From positions 30,428,198 to 30,492,197 of the forward strand of contig CM031864.1 of NCBI GenBank assembly GCA_018697195.1: a DNA stretch of 64,000 nucleotides, read 5' to 3'. The notes under the pieces were generated by a model, which saw nothing but the letters and a program-made list of their open reading frames with translations, was not told the DNA's origin and ran no database searches. A program made the translations under genes and the position numbers. Position 1 is the first letter of the stretch, and each line of letters opens with the position of its first letter. Positions 11,776 to 22,200 of this stretch are shown in pieces. The stretch is from Certhia americana. Lineage: Eukaryota; Chordata; Aves; Passeriformes; Certhiidae.

Positions 11776-13080
11776 GTAGGGAATGAGATTAGTCTCAGAG
11801 AGGCATAAACTCCTTTCTTTTCCATCCCCGACTGAGTATCAAACTCCTCCACTGAGATTTCTCCATGGAGACATTGGGTTTTCCTGGCAGGCAGGGTTGC
11901 AAACTACTCAGTGGAATGTCTACAGCTCTGCAGCTCGAGAGGAGCCAGGAGGCTGGGCATCCCAGCCAAGGGAAATACTGTTGTCCTCCCAAGAACACTT
12001 TCATGGAGACTGAGGTGCATACTGGATTAGAGGCGGCTAAGCTGGCCTCGTGTCTTTTTTCTCTTGGTTTCCTCTTTCCCCTCGAGAGCCTAAAGCACGG
12101 GGAAGAGAAGTGCACAGATGAGAAATCTGGGGATCCTGGTGGATGTTGGAAAATGTGGTCTGTTAATGGATCTTTTTCCTTCTGGTGCTTCTGGCTTGTT
12201 CGATTCATACACACACAAACACACATACAGAGAATAACTTGGCAAGCTTGTGTTTTCGTGGCACAGCACCAGGAAATGGGAGTTCCCCTCCCAACAGAGA
12301 AGATCAGGGCAATGAGGCAAAGGTGGGGAATCAGACCCAGCCGGAGTCTCAGTGGAGCTCTGGCCTGGACAACTCTTACACAAATAATCTCCAGAAGCTC
12401 TGAACCTGTGCTTCATTGTGGACACAGACAGTGCTGTAGAAAAAACAGACTGAAATTGCTTCTTTTTCATGGCATCTGTAGTGTAAAAATGGTTTTCGTC
12501 CAAGACATTTGTGGTCGGAAAATCCTGACACCTCATAAATTATCTTAGAGGCGCAACAAAGCTTCAAAAAGATGAAACTCAGTGCTGAGGTCAGCAGGAA
12601 TTTTTTTGCATCTTCTGCAGTGGAGGAGCGTTTTCAGTCTCGGGAAAACCACCACAAAAAGAGGCAGCAAGAAGGGAGAATGTTTCTTGGCATGAAAGCC
12701 TCAGTGCTCAGGGGAGTAAGGCGTCCTCTATTATTTATTTTTGGCCACCTCTGTGTTCACACATCATCAGAACATGGTCCAAGCGACCACGGGCACCCGA
12801 CAGTGAGGTGGCTGCTGCAGTTGGGTGACACTTCCAGGTCCACCCCAACGCCCAGGCTGATTACCCTGGCGTAGTGCTGGGGGCTGCACAGGCTGAGCAC
12901 CTCCTGACAGCACTTTATGGGTGAGGTGGGTGTGCAAAACCACAGCCAGCTTGCAAAGAGCATGGAGCAGCATTGTGAGGAGTGGTTTATGGTCTCTCTC
13001 AGCTCATGCCCACAAGCAGCCAGCAGGCATTCTTTAAGCTGTTTTCCTATTCCTCCTGACTACAAATGTGGCCCTGCTGC
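11776..13080. other. Gene-free sequence with long chance frames
   Basis: A + strand frame of 227 codons (11865-12548) and - strand frames of 143 and 148 codons overlap one another here. All three lack a domain, a signal peptide or low-complexity coding structure, and they cannot all be real. I read them as chance frames. No mobile element was identified. Confidence 0.5.
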
Positions 13081-13084
13081 TGGG

Positions 13085-13170
13085 GCTCTGCTGCCCTGCT
13101 GCATGACGCTGAACAGGCTGCTTAATCCCTCACACCTCCCCAAATTACAGCTAATCTGAATGAGGACCAC
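13085..13170 (+). repeat. Weak MIR/L2-like relic
   Basis: The stretch 'gcatgacgctgaacaggctgc', then 'ttaatccctcacacctcccc' and 'ctgaatgagga' follows the MIR order of GTGACCTTGGGCAAGT..CTTAACCTCTC..CCTCAG..AATGAGGA. Divergence is high and the match is short. Treat as probable at best. Confidence 0.35.
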
Positions 13171-13532
13171 TGCCTAGCAGTTTCCCTTGCCCTCTGCTTG
13201 GGTATTTCTGTTTTGTTACACAGAGGAGAGTTTCCTTCTACCAGACAAGAGCTGGGTGGAGAAGGATGACCCTGAGGGCGATGTTACACACAGAAGAACC
13301 TTTTCTGACACAAGGACCTCTGCAGCTTAGTTACCACATGTGGTGTTAGGCTGGCACCCAGCTGTGTTCTGCAGCACATTAAACCCCAAGTTGCTCAAAC
13401 CAGAGGGAAACCAAGGTGGTGTCTGAAGTGAGAACAGAAACCTGACGTCCAGGATGGCCTGTGGCTCCCCTGCTGTGGTGTGTGGCAGGAAGGATCTAGC
13501 CAAAGACAGGGAGCTGAGGAAAGAAGGGCTTC

Positions 13533-13577
13533 TTTTTTTTTATTTTTTTATTTTTTTTTTTTTTTTTTTTCTTTTTG
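13533..13577 (+). repeat. Interrupted poly-T tract
   Basis: About 45 bases almost entirely T, broken by single A and C bases. Simple low-complexity sequence. No poly-A retroposon body was recognised on either side. Confidence 0.9.
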
Positions 13578-13639
13578 GCAAGGGGAAAAGTGGTAGAGAT
13601 GTTTCTAAAAAAGCAGGGTGGGGTTTTGGGTCATTATTT

Positions 13640-14190
13640 ATCCCCTTTTCTGAGTAGTCATCAAAATGGCTCCATTTAATCTCCAGCGTTGCTTTTATGC
13701 ATCTTATTTTGGGGAGTGAAGTTACAAGGCAAGATATGAATGGCCCTCCATTTCTGTGGGTGGACAAAACTTTCAGATTTAAAACTCCTCTCCATCTGCT
13801 CAGCTCTTCGAGTCCCTTGCAGGATCTGACCTCCCTGCCCACTTAGTAAATCAATGGTTTCAAAGGCATGTAGGACTGATTTTATGGCAGCAAGATGCAT
13901 TTCACTAGATTTATGTTATTAAACCGAAGGGGGGGAAGCCTCCTTTTATTTGGGGCAGTCCTTGAGTTTTACAGGCTTGTTTGAGTAAGTAATTATTTTG
14001 GTAATGCTGGGGCCCCCTTTATTGGATCGTAAATGCATCCTGAACAGCTCTCGGAATAACAAGCAGACCTTTCCCTGAAAGGCTAAGGATTGCCTTGATT
14101 AGCAAATCTGAACATTAGTAGTTTACTTTGTGATTAGCTTTGCTGCTGAGAGCTGCCTTGGTTCATTTCTCTGGGACTACTCACAGGATT
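13640..14190. promoter_or_regulatory. Possible conserved non-coding block
   Basis: This AT-rich stretch is free of recognisable repeats. It has many homeodomain-type cores (TTAATCT, TAATTATT, GATTAGC twice) and scattered retained CpGs (TTGGATCGTAAATGC, CTCTCGGAATAAC). It looks like an enhancer block of the kind found in gene deserts near developmental genes. This rests on composition only and needs alignment to other birds to be shown. Confidence 0.2.
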
Positions 14191-14470
14191 AAGAGTGTGT
14201 GTAAATGTTTGCAGGATCAGTGTCACAAATGAAAAAAAAAAAGAAAAAAACAACCCAAAAGCCATTTCTTTGGAAACATCCTCTCTGACCATGTTAGGGA
14301 AAAGGATCAGATAATTGGGATCTTTATGATGCTTATTATAAAAAATGTTTTGGAACTAGTTCAAGCACCAATCAGAAACCACATTGTTCCACTAAATCAC
14401 TTTCAGATGCCATTTCAGATACAGAATACAATTACTCCTAGTTTAAAAATATAAATGTTCCCTTCATAAA

Positions 14471-14476
<6 letters not shown>

Positions 14477-14515
<39 letters not shown>
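14477..14515 (+). repeat. (AC)n microsatellite
   Basis: About 19.5 uninterrupted AC units, with a further short CACACAC after one interruption. Likely to vary in length. Confidence 0.97.
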
Positions 14516-14517
<2 letters not shown>

Positions 14518-14529
14518 CTCACACACAAC

Positions 14530-15071
14530 TATTTTAATTTCTTGTATTTTTATCTGTCTTGGCTGGAGGACAGGCCTTTCACAGATGATCTATCAACAGT
14601 TTCTCTGCCATTTCTGTCTGCCAGGCGTCACAGAGCCCACGTCCAGTGCAGAAGAGCTGTGACATGGACTTTGGGGCTTTACAGGCAAAATAACTCTTGC
14701 ACAAACCGGGAAGCTGGAGGCCCAGGCTTGGGTGTCTGTGTGCTTAAGAAATCAATTCATAGCAAAACCTGGAACAAAAATTCTGCCTGAGTGTTGCATT
14801 AAAAACCCACCCGAGATGCCTGGAGGGGTTCCTGGCCTGTCACTTTTGGTTATTGGATCACTATGGGTTTGGGAAAGCAAACTCCCTTCTCCACAGGGTG
14901 GGTCCCCCCCCTCACATGTGCTCCTGCTTCTTGGGGGAGCCTGAGGCCCCATCTGTGATGAGCTCAAACTAGGAGTCTGGCCCTGCTGGTGATGGGGACC
15001 CACCCGCCAGCCCTGCTGCTGATGTGTGAGCACAGGCTGGCAGGGAGGTGGGGAAAAGCTGGGGAGGGAAA
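14530..15071. other. Gene-free unique sequence
   Basis: No gene, repeat or regulatory signature could be supported. The end of this stretch supplies the GAAA that forms the left target duplication of the LTR that follows. Confidence 0.5.
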
Positions 15072-15492
15072 TGATGCCTTAAGTCTTAGCTTTCATATTT
15101 TTCAGGTTCTCTACTGCCTTAGCGTGTAACTCTGAACAAGTTCTCTTCACAGCTCAGTCAGACAGAACAATCCTTTGCCAGCCCCACAACCAAGGACACC
15201 AAAGCTGCAGCTTCAGCCCCCAAAAGTGCAAACAGCAGAGAACTGAGGAGAGCAATCTGGGAGGGTGGGACTGCAGAACCTGGAGCTGGAATTGGACAAT
15301 TAATCCCAATCTGGAAATGGACCAAAACTGATAACAGTGTGAAAACTCATGACCCACCATCCATCTTGGGTGTAGCCCTGGCCAGGCTCTTGTACTGCCC
15401 AAGGCGTGTCCTTTGAAGGCCTTTTAATAAATCCCTGCTTTATTCCTTTAACACTGTCCAGCCTCTGTTCCAGGGAGCCTCTCCAGGCATCA
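15072..15492 (+). mobile_element. Solo LTR, copy 1 of a 4-bp-TSD endogenous retrovirus family
   Basis: The element starts TGATGCC, ends GGCATCA (inverted ends) and is flanked by the perfect 4-bp duplication GAAA. AATAAA lies at 15426-15431, so the transcriptional sense is +. It aligns end to end with the elements at 26178 and 43749 but is more diverged (by eye near 10%). It lacks about 18 bases that in the other two carry TTCATATAAAG, so it has lost the likely TATA box. No gag, pol or env lies beside it. A 4-bp duplication is typical of gammaretrovirus-like (class I) elements. The family name is not known to me. Confidence 0.85.
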
Positions 15493-17364
15493 GAAAAGGC
15501 TGTTCTAATGTGGGCTGGTTGGACTGGACACCCTCTGCTCTCTGAGGTCAGCATGGCACAAGCACTGCCCCAGCACAGACCCTGCATAAGAAAAATCAGT
15601 GTTGGCAGCACACACATCTCCTTCCTCCTGAGCCAACACCCAGGCACCTCTGTGGCTCATTTCCCGGGAAGCAGCATCCCTGCAGAGGGGTAGGGAGGGA
15701 GCCACAATAACACCTGCTGACCTCTGGGCTTGGGCAGGCAGTAGGATGCTTGGAAAACTCCCAGTCTGCCCAGCAGAAGCCCCAAGGCAGAGTCCTGAGC
15801 CTCAGGCTCTTGTGGTGTAGCTGCTGGGCTGCACAGAGGGGTCAGCCCTCTGCCAGCACACCGTGTTGACTCTAGGCTGGGACTGTCTGGGATATGGGGA
15901 ATGGAAATCTTTCCTTGCTGTCAGGAAGTCATCCTTGGTGGCTGCTGGAATCCTTGAGAGTGGCTCTGTTTTGGTGAGCCCAGCCACGAGCCTGCCAGGC
16001 GGATGCTGTGTTTTCCAGCTCTTGGGGCCCCTGGGCTGTGCTCATCCCTGCTGTGGGACAGGAAGCCCACAGACACTCGGGAGCATTGCCCTAAAATCCA
16101 GACAAAACCCCCAGAGATGCCAGACCCCCAACAACATGGCACAAAGCCCTGGGAACCTGGGACTACAACAGGGATAACAAGGCTTAGGGATGCTTGAGGA
16201 TGCTGCCATCTTTCAGACACTCCGTGGGCCATCCTTTTTTAATTTTTTTTCTTTTTCTGGGACGAGCAGAAGGATTTCTCAGCATCAGAGCAGCATGAGA
16301 CTCTTGAGGGCTGCATTTTGGAAAAAATATATGGAAACATTTTCATACTTTCCAAAACAAAAGATGCTAAGGGGTTTGTTACTAAGAGAAAATTCCTCCA
16401 CTGGTTTTGCAAAGGCTGAGATTTCTGAGTTGCCTTAGCTCATGGCTTCTTTAGGAGGGCTTTGGTCTGACACTGAGAGGAATGGCCTCTGAACTCAGTA
16501 GTAGCTTAAATGCAGTGTGTGAAATCCTGGCCCCATGGAAAGCCCCAGCAGGTGAGACCAGGAACTCGGGCAGGGTGTGTTGGCTGACATTGCTGGGGCC
16601 TCTTGCTGGAGTAAGGGGTCTGTTCTGAGCCAAAATCTCAGCAGGCATGACCAAAGACCACTTTGCTTCCATGTCTCCAGTGGCTGGGAGGCACAGTTTG
16701 AATGGAGAACAAAGCCATTTCTGAAGAAGGGATGTTTAGACTGGTCTAAGAGTTGAAGAAGCATTTTACAGCAGCCTGAAATAAATCTGAGTGAGGGGAT
16801 TTTCAGAAGCTCTGGTGGTTCTTCCTAACACCAGTGACTGGTGTTACAGTGGGAGCAGAGTCAGGTTGATGCAAGGTGGCTGTGGAAATTGGACCATCAG
16901 TGCTCTGGATTTTTAGTGTTTCTGACCAGAAAACTAGAGCTCTTGCTGAGGTGTGATTACTTTCGTGATGTTTTGTTGTTACCAAAGTTTCATAGCCTTG
17001 TTCAAAGACCAGGACCTCCCTGCAGCTTGCTGCATCTCTAAAGAACATCCCACTGATCCACTGGGCAATACCCTACCCAAGTAAAGAACAGCCCACAATC
17101 CATTTCTATGAGTACTGTTTAATTATTACATATTAGTGTCATAAATAATTTTGTTTTTCAGCAAGATGGTTGCAGCATTTGCTGCAATGCAAGCAAATAA
17201 ATTAATAAATAAATACAAAAAGTATTCCTGTTTAAAAGAGACACTGCTGACAAATGTTTCCCAGCCTTTGTGTTAAGATGTGCTTCTTACCTCAGGGATG
17301 GAAGTTTGCTTGGCAAACAGGAAATATTTTTCACTGATGGGTTGGGTCCTGATATTGTGAAATA
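15493..17364. other. Gene-free unique sequence
   Basis: Overlapping open frames on both strands show no domain. A T-rich stretch lies at 16230-16255. No mobile element was recognised between the LTR and the CR1 fragment. The last 300 bases contain AT-rich sequence with TTAATAAATAAATA at 17201-17214. Confidence 0.5.
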
Positions 17365-17645
17365 GAGAGGCATTAGTGATGGGAGAAGTGGGAATTGGTT
17401 GAAATCAAAAGAGGATAGATTCATATTGGATGTTGGGAGGAAGTTCTTCACCCCGAGGTTGGTGGGACACTGGTATGAGTTGCCCAGTGGCTACCCCATC
17501 CCTGGAAGTGTTCAGGGACAGTCTGGACAAGGCTTGGAGCAACCTGCTCTAGTGGAAGGTGTCCCTGCCCATGTCAGGATATTGGAATGAGATGATCTTT
17601 GGGGTCCCTTCCTGCCCAAACCATTCTGTGACAGTGATTTGATGA
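17365..17645 (+). mobile_element. CR1 LINE, 3' end fragment
   Basis: Collinear with the bird CR1 3' region: 'ggaagttcttcacc', 'tgcccagtgg', 'ccccatccctggaagtgttc', 'ctctagtggaaggtgtccct', 'gatgatctttggggtccctt' and 'aaaccattctgtgac' occur in the expected order. The copy is 5'-truncated like most CR1 insertions and ends in a decayed form of the terminal ATTCTRTGAT repeat. Divergence is moderate. No reverse-transcriptase coding part is present. CR1 makes no fixed target duplication, and none is seen. Confidence 0.9.
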
Positions 17646-18414
17646 TCAGGTTTGGGACACTAGTCATTGGTAGGATGTGATTATTCCAACCTCCCAGGTT
17701 TTCTTTCTTCCAAGGTTATGTTCCTTGCCCATCCTACAGAAGAATTCCCAGCACAGTGAGACAACTGCACCTGAAAGCCTAACAAAACCCAGACATTCAA
17801 TAAAAAAGTGCCAAATTTCTTTTTCTTTCCCCTCTTTTCCTTTCTCCTATTCCTTTTCATGGCTGCCTTCTCATTCAATAGTAAGGTTTGGAGGCACAGA
17901 AAACTGCAGTGGGAAGAAAGCAAATATTGTTTGAGCAGATGGACTTGAGCTGTGGTATCCAAGGAGGAGCTCCAGCCGCGGATCCAAACATCACCAGCAT
18001 TCGGTTTCTTTTTGCTCTGATGGTTGGGTTTGAGCCCTTGTGCACAACAAAGAAAACTCCATTCACCCATTTGGAGGTGTGGAAGCCCAAGTGTCAGTAG
18101 TCATTAGCAGTGGCAGGACAAGTGACACTTTCCAAGGGTTGTGCCTCTTCTGGGGCTCACTCCTCATTCCACGGCGATGCTGAGAGCTCCAGAGGAAGCA
18201 GAAGCAGCGGGAGCAGAGCTAATGGGCTCAGGATGGTGCCAGAATGCCACGGGTGAGTTTCCTTGCAATCTGCCCATGGAGAGGGCCCGTCAGCCTGCTC
18301 CAACAGAGCCATATTTCATCTGCACACAACAACCTGGGGCTGTCCTGGGAGGTCACATAAGAAACGAGGCTCCCTGGTTGGTGAGAAAATAACAACAAAT
18401 ACCACATTGCCTCC
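17646..18414. other. Gene-free unique sequence
   Basis: Short frames only. A pyrimidine-rich stretch lies at about 17816-17860. The last five bases (CCTCC) form the left target duplication of the next LTR. Confidence 0.5.
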
Positions 18415-19113
18415 TGTTGTGGTTTGAACACCAGGTGTGTGCTAAGGAAGGCTGGAGCCTCCCTTGGAATGGAGAATTTAAACCCCCTCCCTCCCAATTA
18501 TTATAACTTTTGGAATTAAAGGGCTCTTAGGCAAAGATATGGGGAAAGGAATAACAGTTCTTTATTAGGGGAACAAAAATAAACAATAAAATAAAAAACA
18601 CATGCAGTAAGACAAACAAATAAACAAACAAACCCCACTGACAGAGTCAGGATCCCAGCTGTCCCCTGTGGGTCAGGGTGCTGGTGGCAGTGCCATCCCA
18701 TGGTGGCTGCAGTCCCAGTGGCAGATGTGGCTCTGGTGAAGTGATGCTCCTGGAGAAAAGGGGAGTTTTTCCCTGAATGTGCAGTGGTGAGAGCTGGGCC
18801 TGGTGTTCCTCTGAGAATGCAGTGGAAAGGCTGCTTGGTGTTCCAGCTCCCAGATTTTTATCCAGGTAGGAATTCTTGGCTCCTGCCCCTGGCTGGAGCA
18901 TTTCCCAATGTGCTGATGGAATTCTCTCAGTGACACTCAGTGGGCCATGAGCAGAAGATCTGTCCCTGGAGGGAGGCTGGGTTGTGAGGAGATAAGAAAA
19001 CTGCCCCAGCTGGTTTATTGACAGCTGGCCATGGACAATTATGCCACTCCAGTTTCATCAGATGGTGACAGAATACAGAGTTTTGGTGACATTTTGCACT
19101 GACAACCATGACA
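18415..19113 (-). mobile_element. Solo LTR, ERVL-like, antisense
   Basis: On the - strand the element begins TGTCATGG (19113 inward) and ends CCACAACA (18415). It is flanked by the perfect 5-bp duplication CCTCC. The length of 699 bases fits an LTR. The - strand AATAAA (TTTATT at 18561-18566) lies about 146 bases before the 3' end, and a GGATAAAAA word at about 18853-18861 could be the TATA box. A 5-bp duplication and TGTCATGG start fit bird ERVL-type elements. An A-rich AAACAAAC stretch lies near the poly(A) signal. No internal retroviral sequence is attached. Confidence 0.85.
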
Positions 19114-19118
19114 CCTCC

Positions 19119-21772
19119 TGCCAGAGAATGGAGAGCCTGTGGCAGAGGAGAGCTGGGACAAGCACAGAACAGCAGAGGATGTTTGTTAGTTCTTCACTGT
19201 GTCCCTTACCAACCTCACTGCCACCAAATAAATTTATGACCATGGAATGAACCCACCTCCGGGACCCACTGGACATTCTTCATTAGAAACTTTTTTAAAC
19301 AAGACATGGTTATTTTTTTGTGCAAATGTTTTAAAAGGTACCTGTTTTGAATATTTCGTCTGGAGAAAAGAAAAGCAAAGAAAACCCAGTCTTTCCCCAA
19401 AATGAAACACAAGAAAGTTCTGTTTCCACAGCTTGTGAATGTTCTGAACCTGCTTATTTTCCAATTTGAAAAGTATTTGGTTATATTTTTTTAATGTTTC
19501 AGAAAACCAGTGTCCAACTGAAACACATGCACTCATATGCATCTGTTTATTCAGTTTGATTGTGAGAGGTTTATTTCTAAAATATTACCTTATCACCAAT
19601 ATAAAATGTTCTTATCCACTGTGGAAGAGCAAAGGAATTCAAAATCATGAAAAAGTTCATGAGATGCAGGACCAGAAAGAAGAATGAAGGGGAGCAGAGG
19701 AGAAGAGTTTAGGAAGAAAGCAGAGGGCATTCAGAGAAGGACCATTTTAGTTAAAAATGGAGAAAGCAGGATAAAGCTGCTTGCAGAATAGATTCCCTGG
19801 TGTGGAGAAGTGCTGCACAGGAGGATGAATCTGGACAGTTCACAGTCCTTGATCCAAGTTCAAGAGCTTGTGCAAGGATGGTAATGGCAAGGAGGTGCTG
19901 AACTCTGATGTATTGCCCAATTTGGATCTATCTTAAAGTTTTATGCAACCTACCATAAAAAGTTACAGTACTAAAGAATTTTGCAAAACCTGCCTGTCCT
20001 GGGTCATTGGAGAGCATGAGCAGAACACAGAGGCCTGGGGGTCTGGTTTCCATGGGATGGCACCAAAGCTCCTGGGTTCAGGATGTGCAGGGAATGCCTC
20101 TAAAGAATGCAGCACTGGTGGCTCAGGAAACCCAAGGAACACTGTTCCTGTGCACTGTAAGGAACCTGGAGATCATCCAGAATAGGGGCAGAGTCTAACT
20201 TATGACTTCTCCACACACCAGACAGAGGAGGAGGGTGAAGATGACGTGCTTTACCCTCAGGGCCTCTCTGTCACTGGCAGGCAAACCTGTCCCCAGTTCT
20301 GCAGAGCCAATTGCAGCCACCCCCTTCCACAAAAAACGCTGGTGGGGGGTTTCAGGAGCTCACAGGGGCTTTGAAAGCCACCTCCTGGGTGTGCTCCAAT
20401 CTTGAGGAAACACTTCAAGGACACCAACGAGGCCCCCTGCCTCTCAGGCAGCATAAGCCAAAGTGATAAAAATTGAAATAAAACCCCCAAAACAAAGGCA
20501 GAAGAAAGAGGGAGAAAATGCTGTGAAAGGGCTGAGGATGTGGGTACTGCTGGGCTTAATTGTCTTCTTCCCTGCTGTGCAAGGCGGAATGTTCCTGGGA
20601 CAGCACTGCTGACTTTTGGATTGTTACTGGTAGGGTTTTTTTCATAATATTATTTCCTTCCCCCAAAGCCAACAGGCAAGTGACATAAAGCAAGAGGAAT
20701 TGCGGTTCTGAAGCTGGGAAAGTCAGAGATGATCCTTGGCTGGAAAATCCAGACCTGAGTTTTGAACTCCCTGTGTAGCCCAAGGCCGTGGGGGCCTTCA
20801 GGTGGGTTAAGTCTGCCATGTGCAGAGGGGGCGAGTGGCCAACTGCAGAGTCAGGCTCAGGTTTGGATTCTGAAACACATTCCCCTTGCCAAAAGTCCAG
20901 GGTCAATCCCAGAGGCTCAGGAGGGAAGAGCCAATTCCAGCCCTTGTCCCCTAACAATTCATCAGGGCACCCAGTGAGGAAAGCTGTCTTCTTTGTGCTG
21001 ACAGTTAAATATGTGCTCAGGCTCATTCCTCCATCAAAAGTTTACATTATATCAGGTTTAATTTTTTACCGTGGTTGTACCCTCCTTTCACAAACCTTTC
21101 AGCCTATTCTGGTTTGGAACGAGGGGAACTTCTAAAGATGGTGAATTAAAGCAGGAGGTTGTCTTCTCACAACCTGTGACCTTGTTTCCATTATCAGCCT
21201 TGAATCCACACCATTGACTTGTCTGCAGGGACATGAAGGGGCTGGAAACATCCAGGAAGGACACGTAAAACAAAAGCTTTGAGCTCAAATAATCACAGCA
21301 AATCTATGATTAATCCTTGGTTTGAAAGCTGGAGTTCTCCCCAAACTCATGGGCTGGCTGGACCATCCATCAGGTCATTGGAAAGGAAGCAGTTAGGATT
21401 TGATCAACATCTCAAAGCAAACCAGTGAGGCTGATTAAAAGTGAACTCTGAGAGCTTTTTCACATCCTGGGTTCTCCTCAAAAGAGACTTTTTTGAGCTC
21501 CTCTGCCAGGAGAAAAGTGTTACAAGTCACTTATTCCTCCTCATCCTCACGGCCTCCACAGGCACAAATTTGAAGGGCATTTCAAAGAGATGGCATGAAG
21601 TAACCCCAGAGCCTGTGACTGACTCAGGTTGGTGAAAGGGGAGTACAGTTACTGGGTAGGAAATAGGGTCCATGAAGCACGCAGGGATTTCAGACACTGG
21701 GATTTTTTGCAACATTTATTGGAACAGACAGGCTAAGAGCGCTGAGGGATAAAGGATCCCAAATCAAACAGG
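19119..21772. other. Gene-free sequence, AT-rich in part
   Basis: At 19262-19510 the DNA is rich in TTTT and AAAA words with 'caaaatgaaac', a texture like an old decayed AT-rich repeat that I cannot name. About 19680-19800 is purine-rich. From 19.9 to 21.7 kb I see only short overlapping frames and no gene. Confidence 0.4.
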
Positions 21773-22190
21773 CTAATTGGTCTCAAATGGAGTGACTAAG
21801 GAACTCTCTCCATTCCAGAATGGGTCAAATTGCATTTTAGAAGGAGATCTCTGAAATTTGAGTGGGAGGCCTGGATAGAAATACGAATGGATGAACTCAT
21901 AATTGACATGGATTCCATTATGGCTAATACCTGTGTCAGAGCTGCCACCGAATACGGCCTGCAAATCCAGTCTGAGAGAATTCCCTTTAGAGATGTGACC
22001 CAGGTGAAGCAGACTATTTGCCATGAGCCTGTGAGGAACTGAGACTTTAATTGCAAACACATGGCTGGGTAACTTTCCAGCAAGTGAAAACTAGGGGATA
22101 GAGAGAGACCTGCTCTGAAACAGATGATCCAGGAAGGCTTTCGCTATCTCCAGCAACAGGTTTCTGTGCTCTCGTATCACTTCGTGCTCC
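21773..22190. other. Stop-poor, CpG-retaining segment of unknown nature
   Basis: Three frames are open across most of 21773-22083: one of 70 codons on + (21830-22042) and two of 95 codons on -. A further open + stretch runs about 22108-22200 to a stop. The 70-codon frame is acidic and helix-like (for example RMDELIIDMDSIMANTC) but matches no family I know. The segment keeps CpGs (ATACGAATGG, ACCGAATACGG, TTTCGC, CTCGTATCACTTCG) while its surroundings are depleted. This could be a conserved non-coding element, a small unannotated exon or an old pseudogene. Confidence 0.3.
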
Positions 22191-22200
22191 ACAGAAAATT

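Noticed and set aside
11865..12548. 227-codon + frame
   Set aside because: Opposed by 143- and 148-codon - frames over the same bases, with no domain, no codon bias and no promoter.
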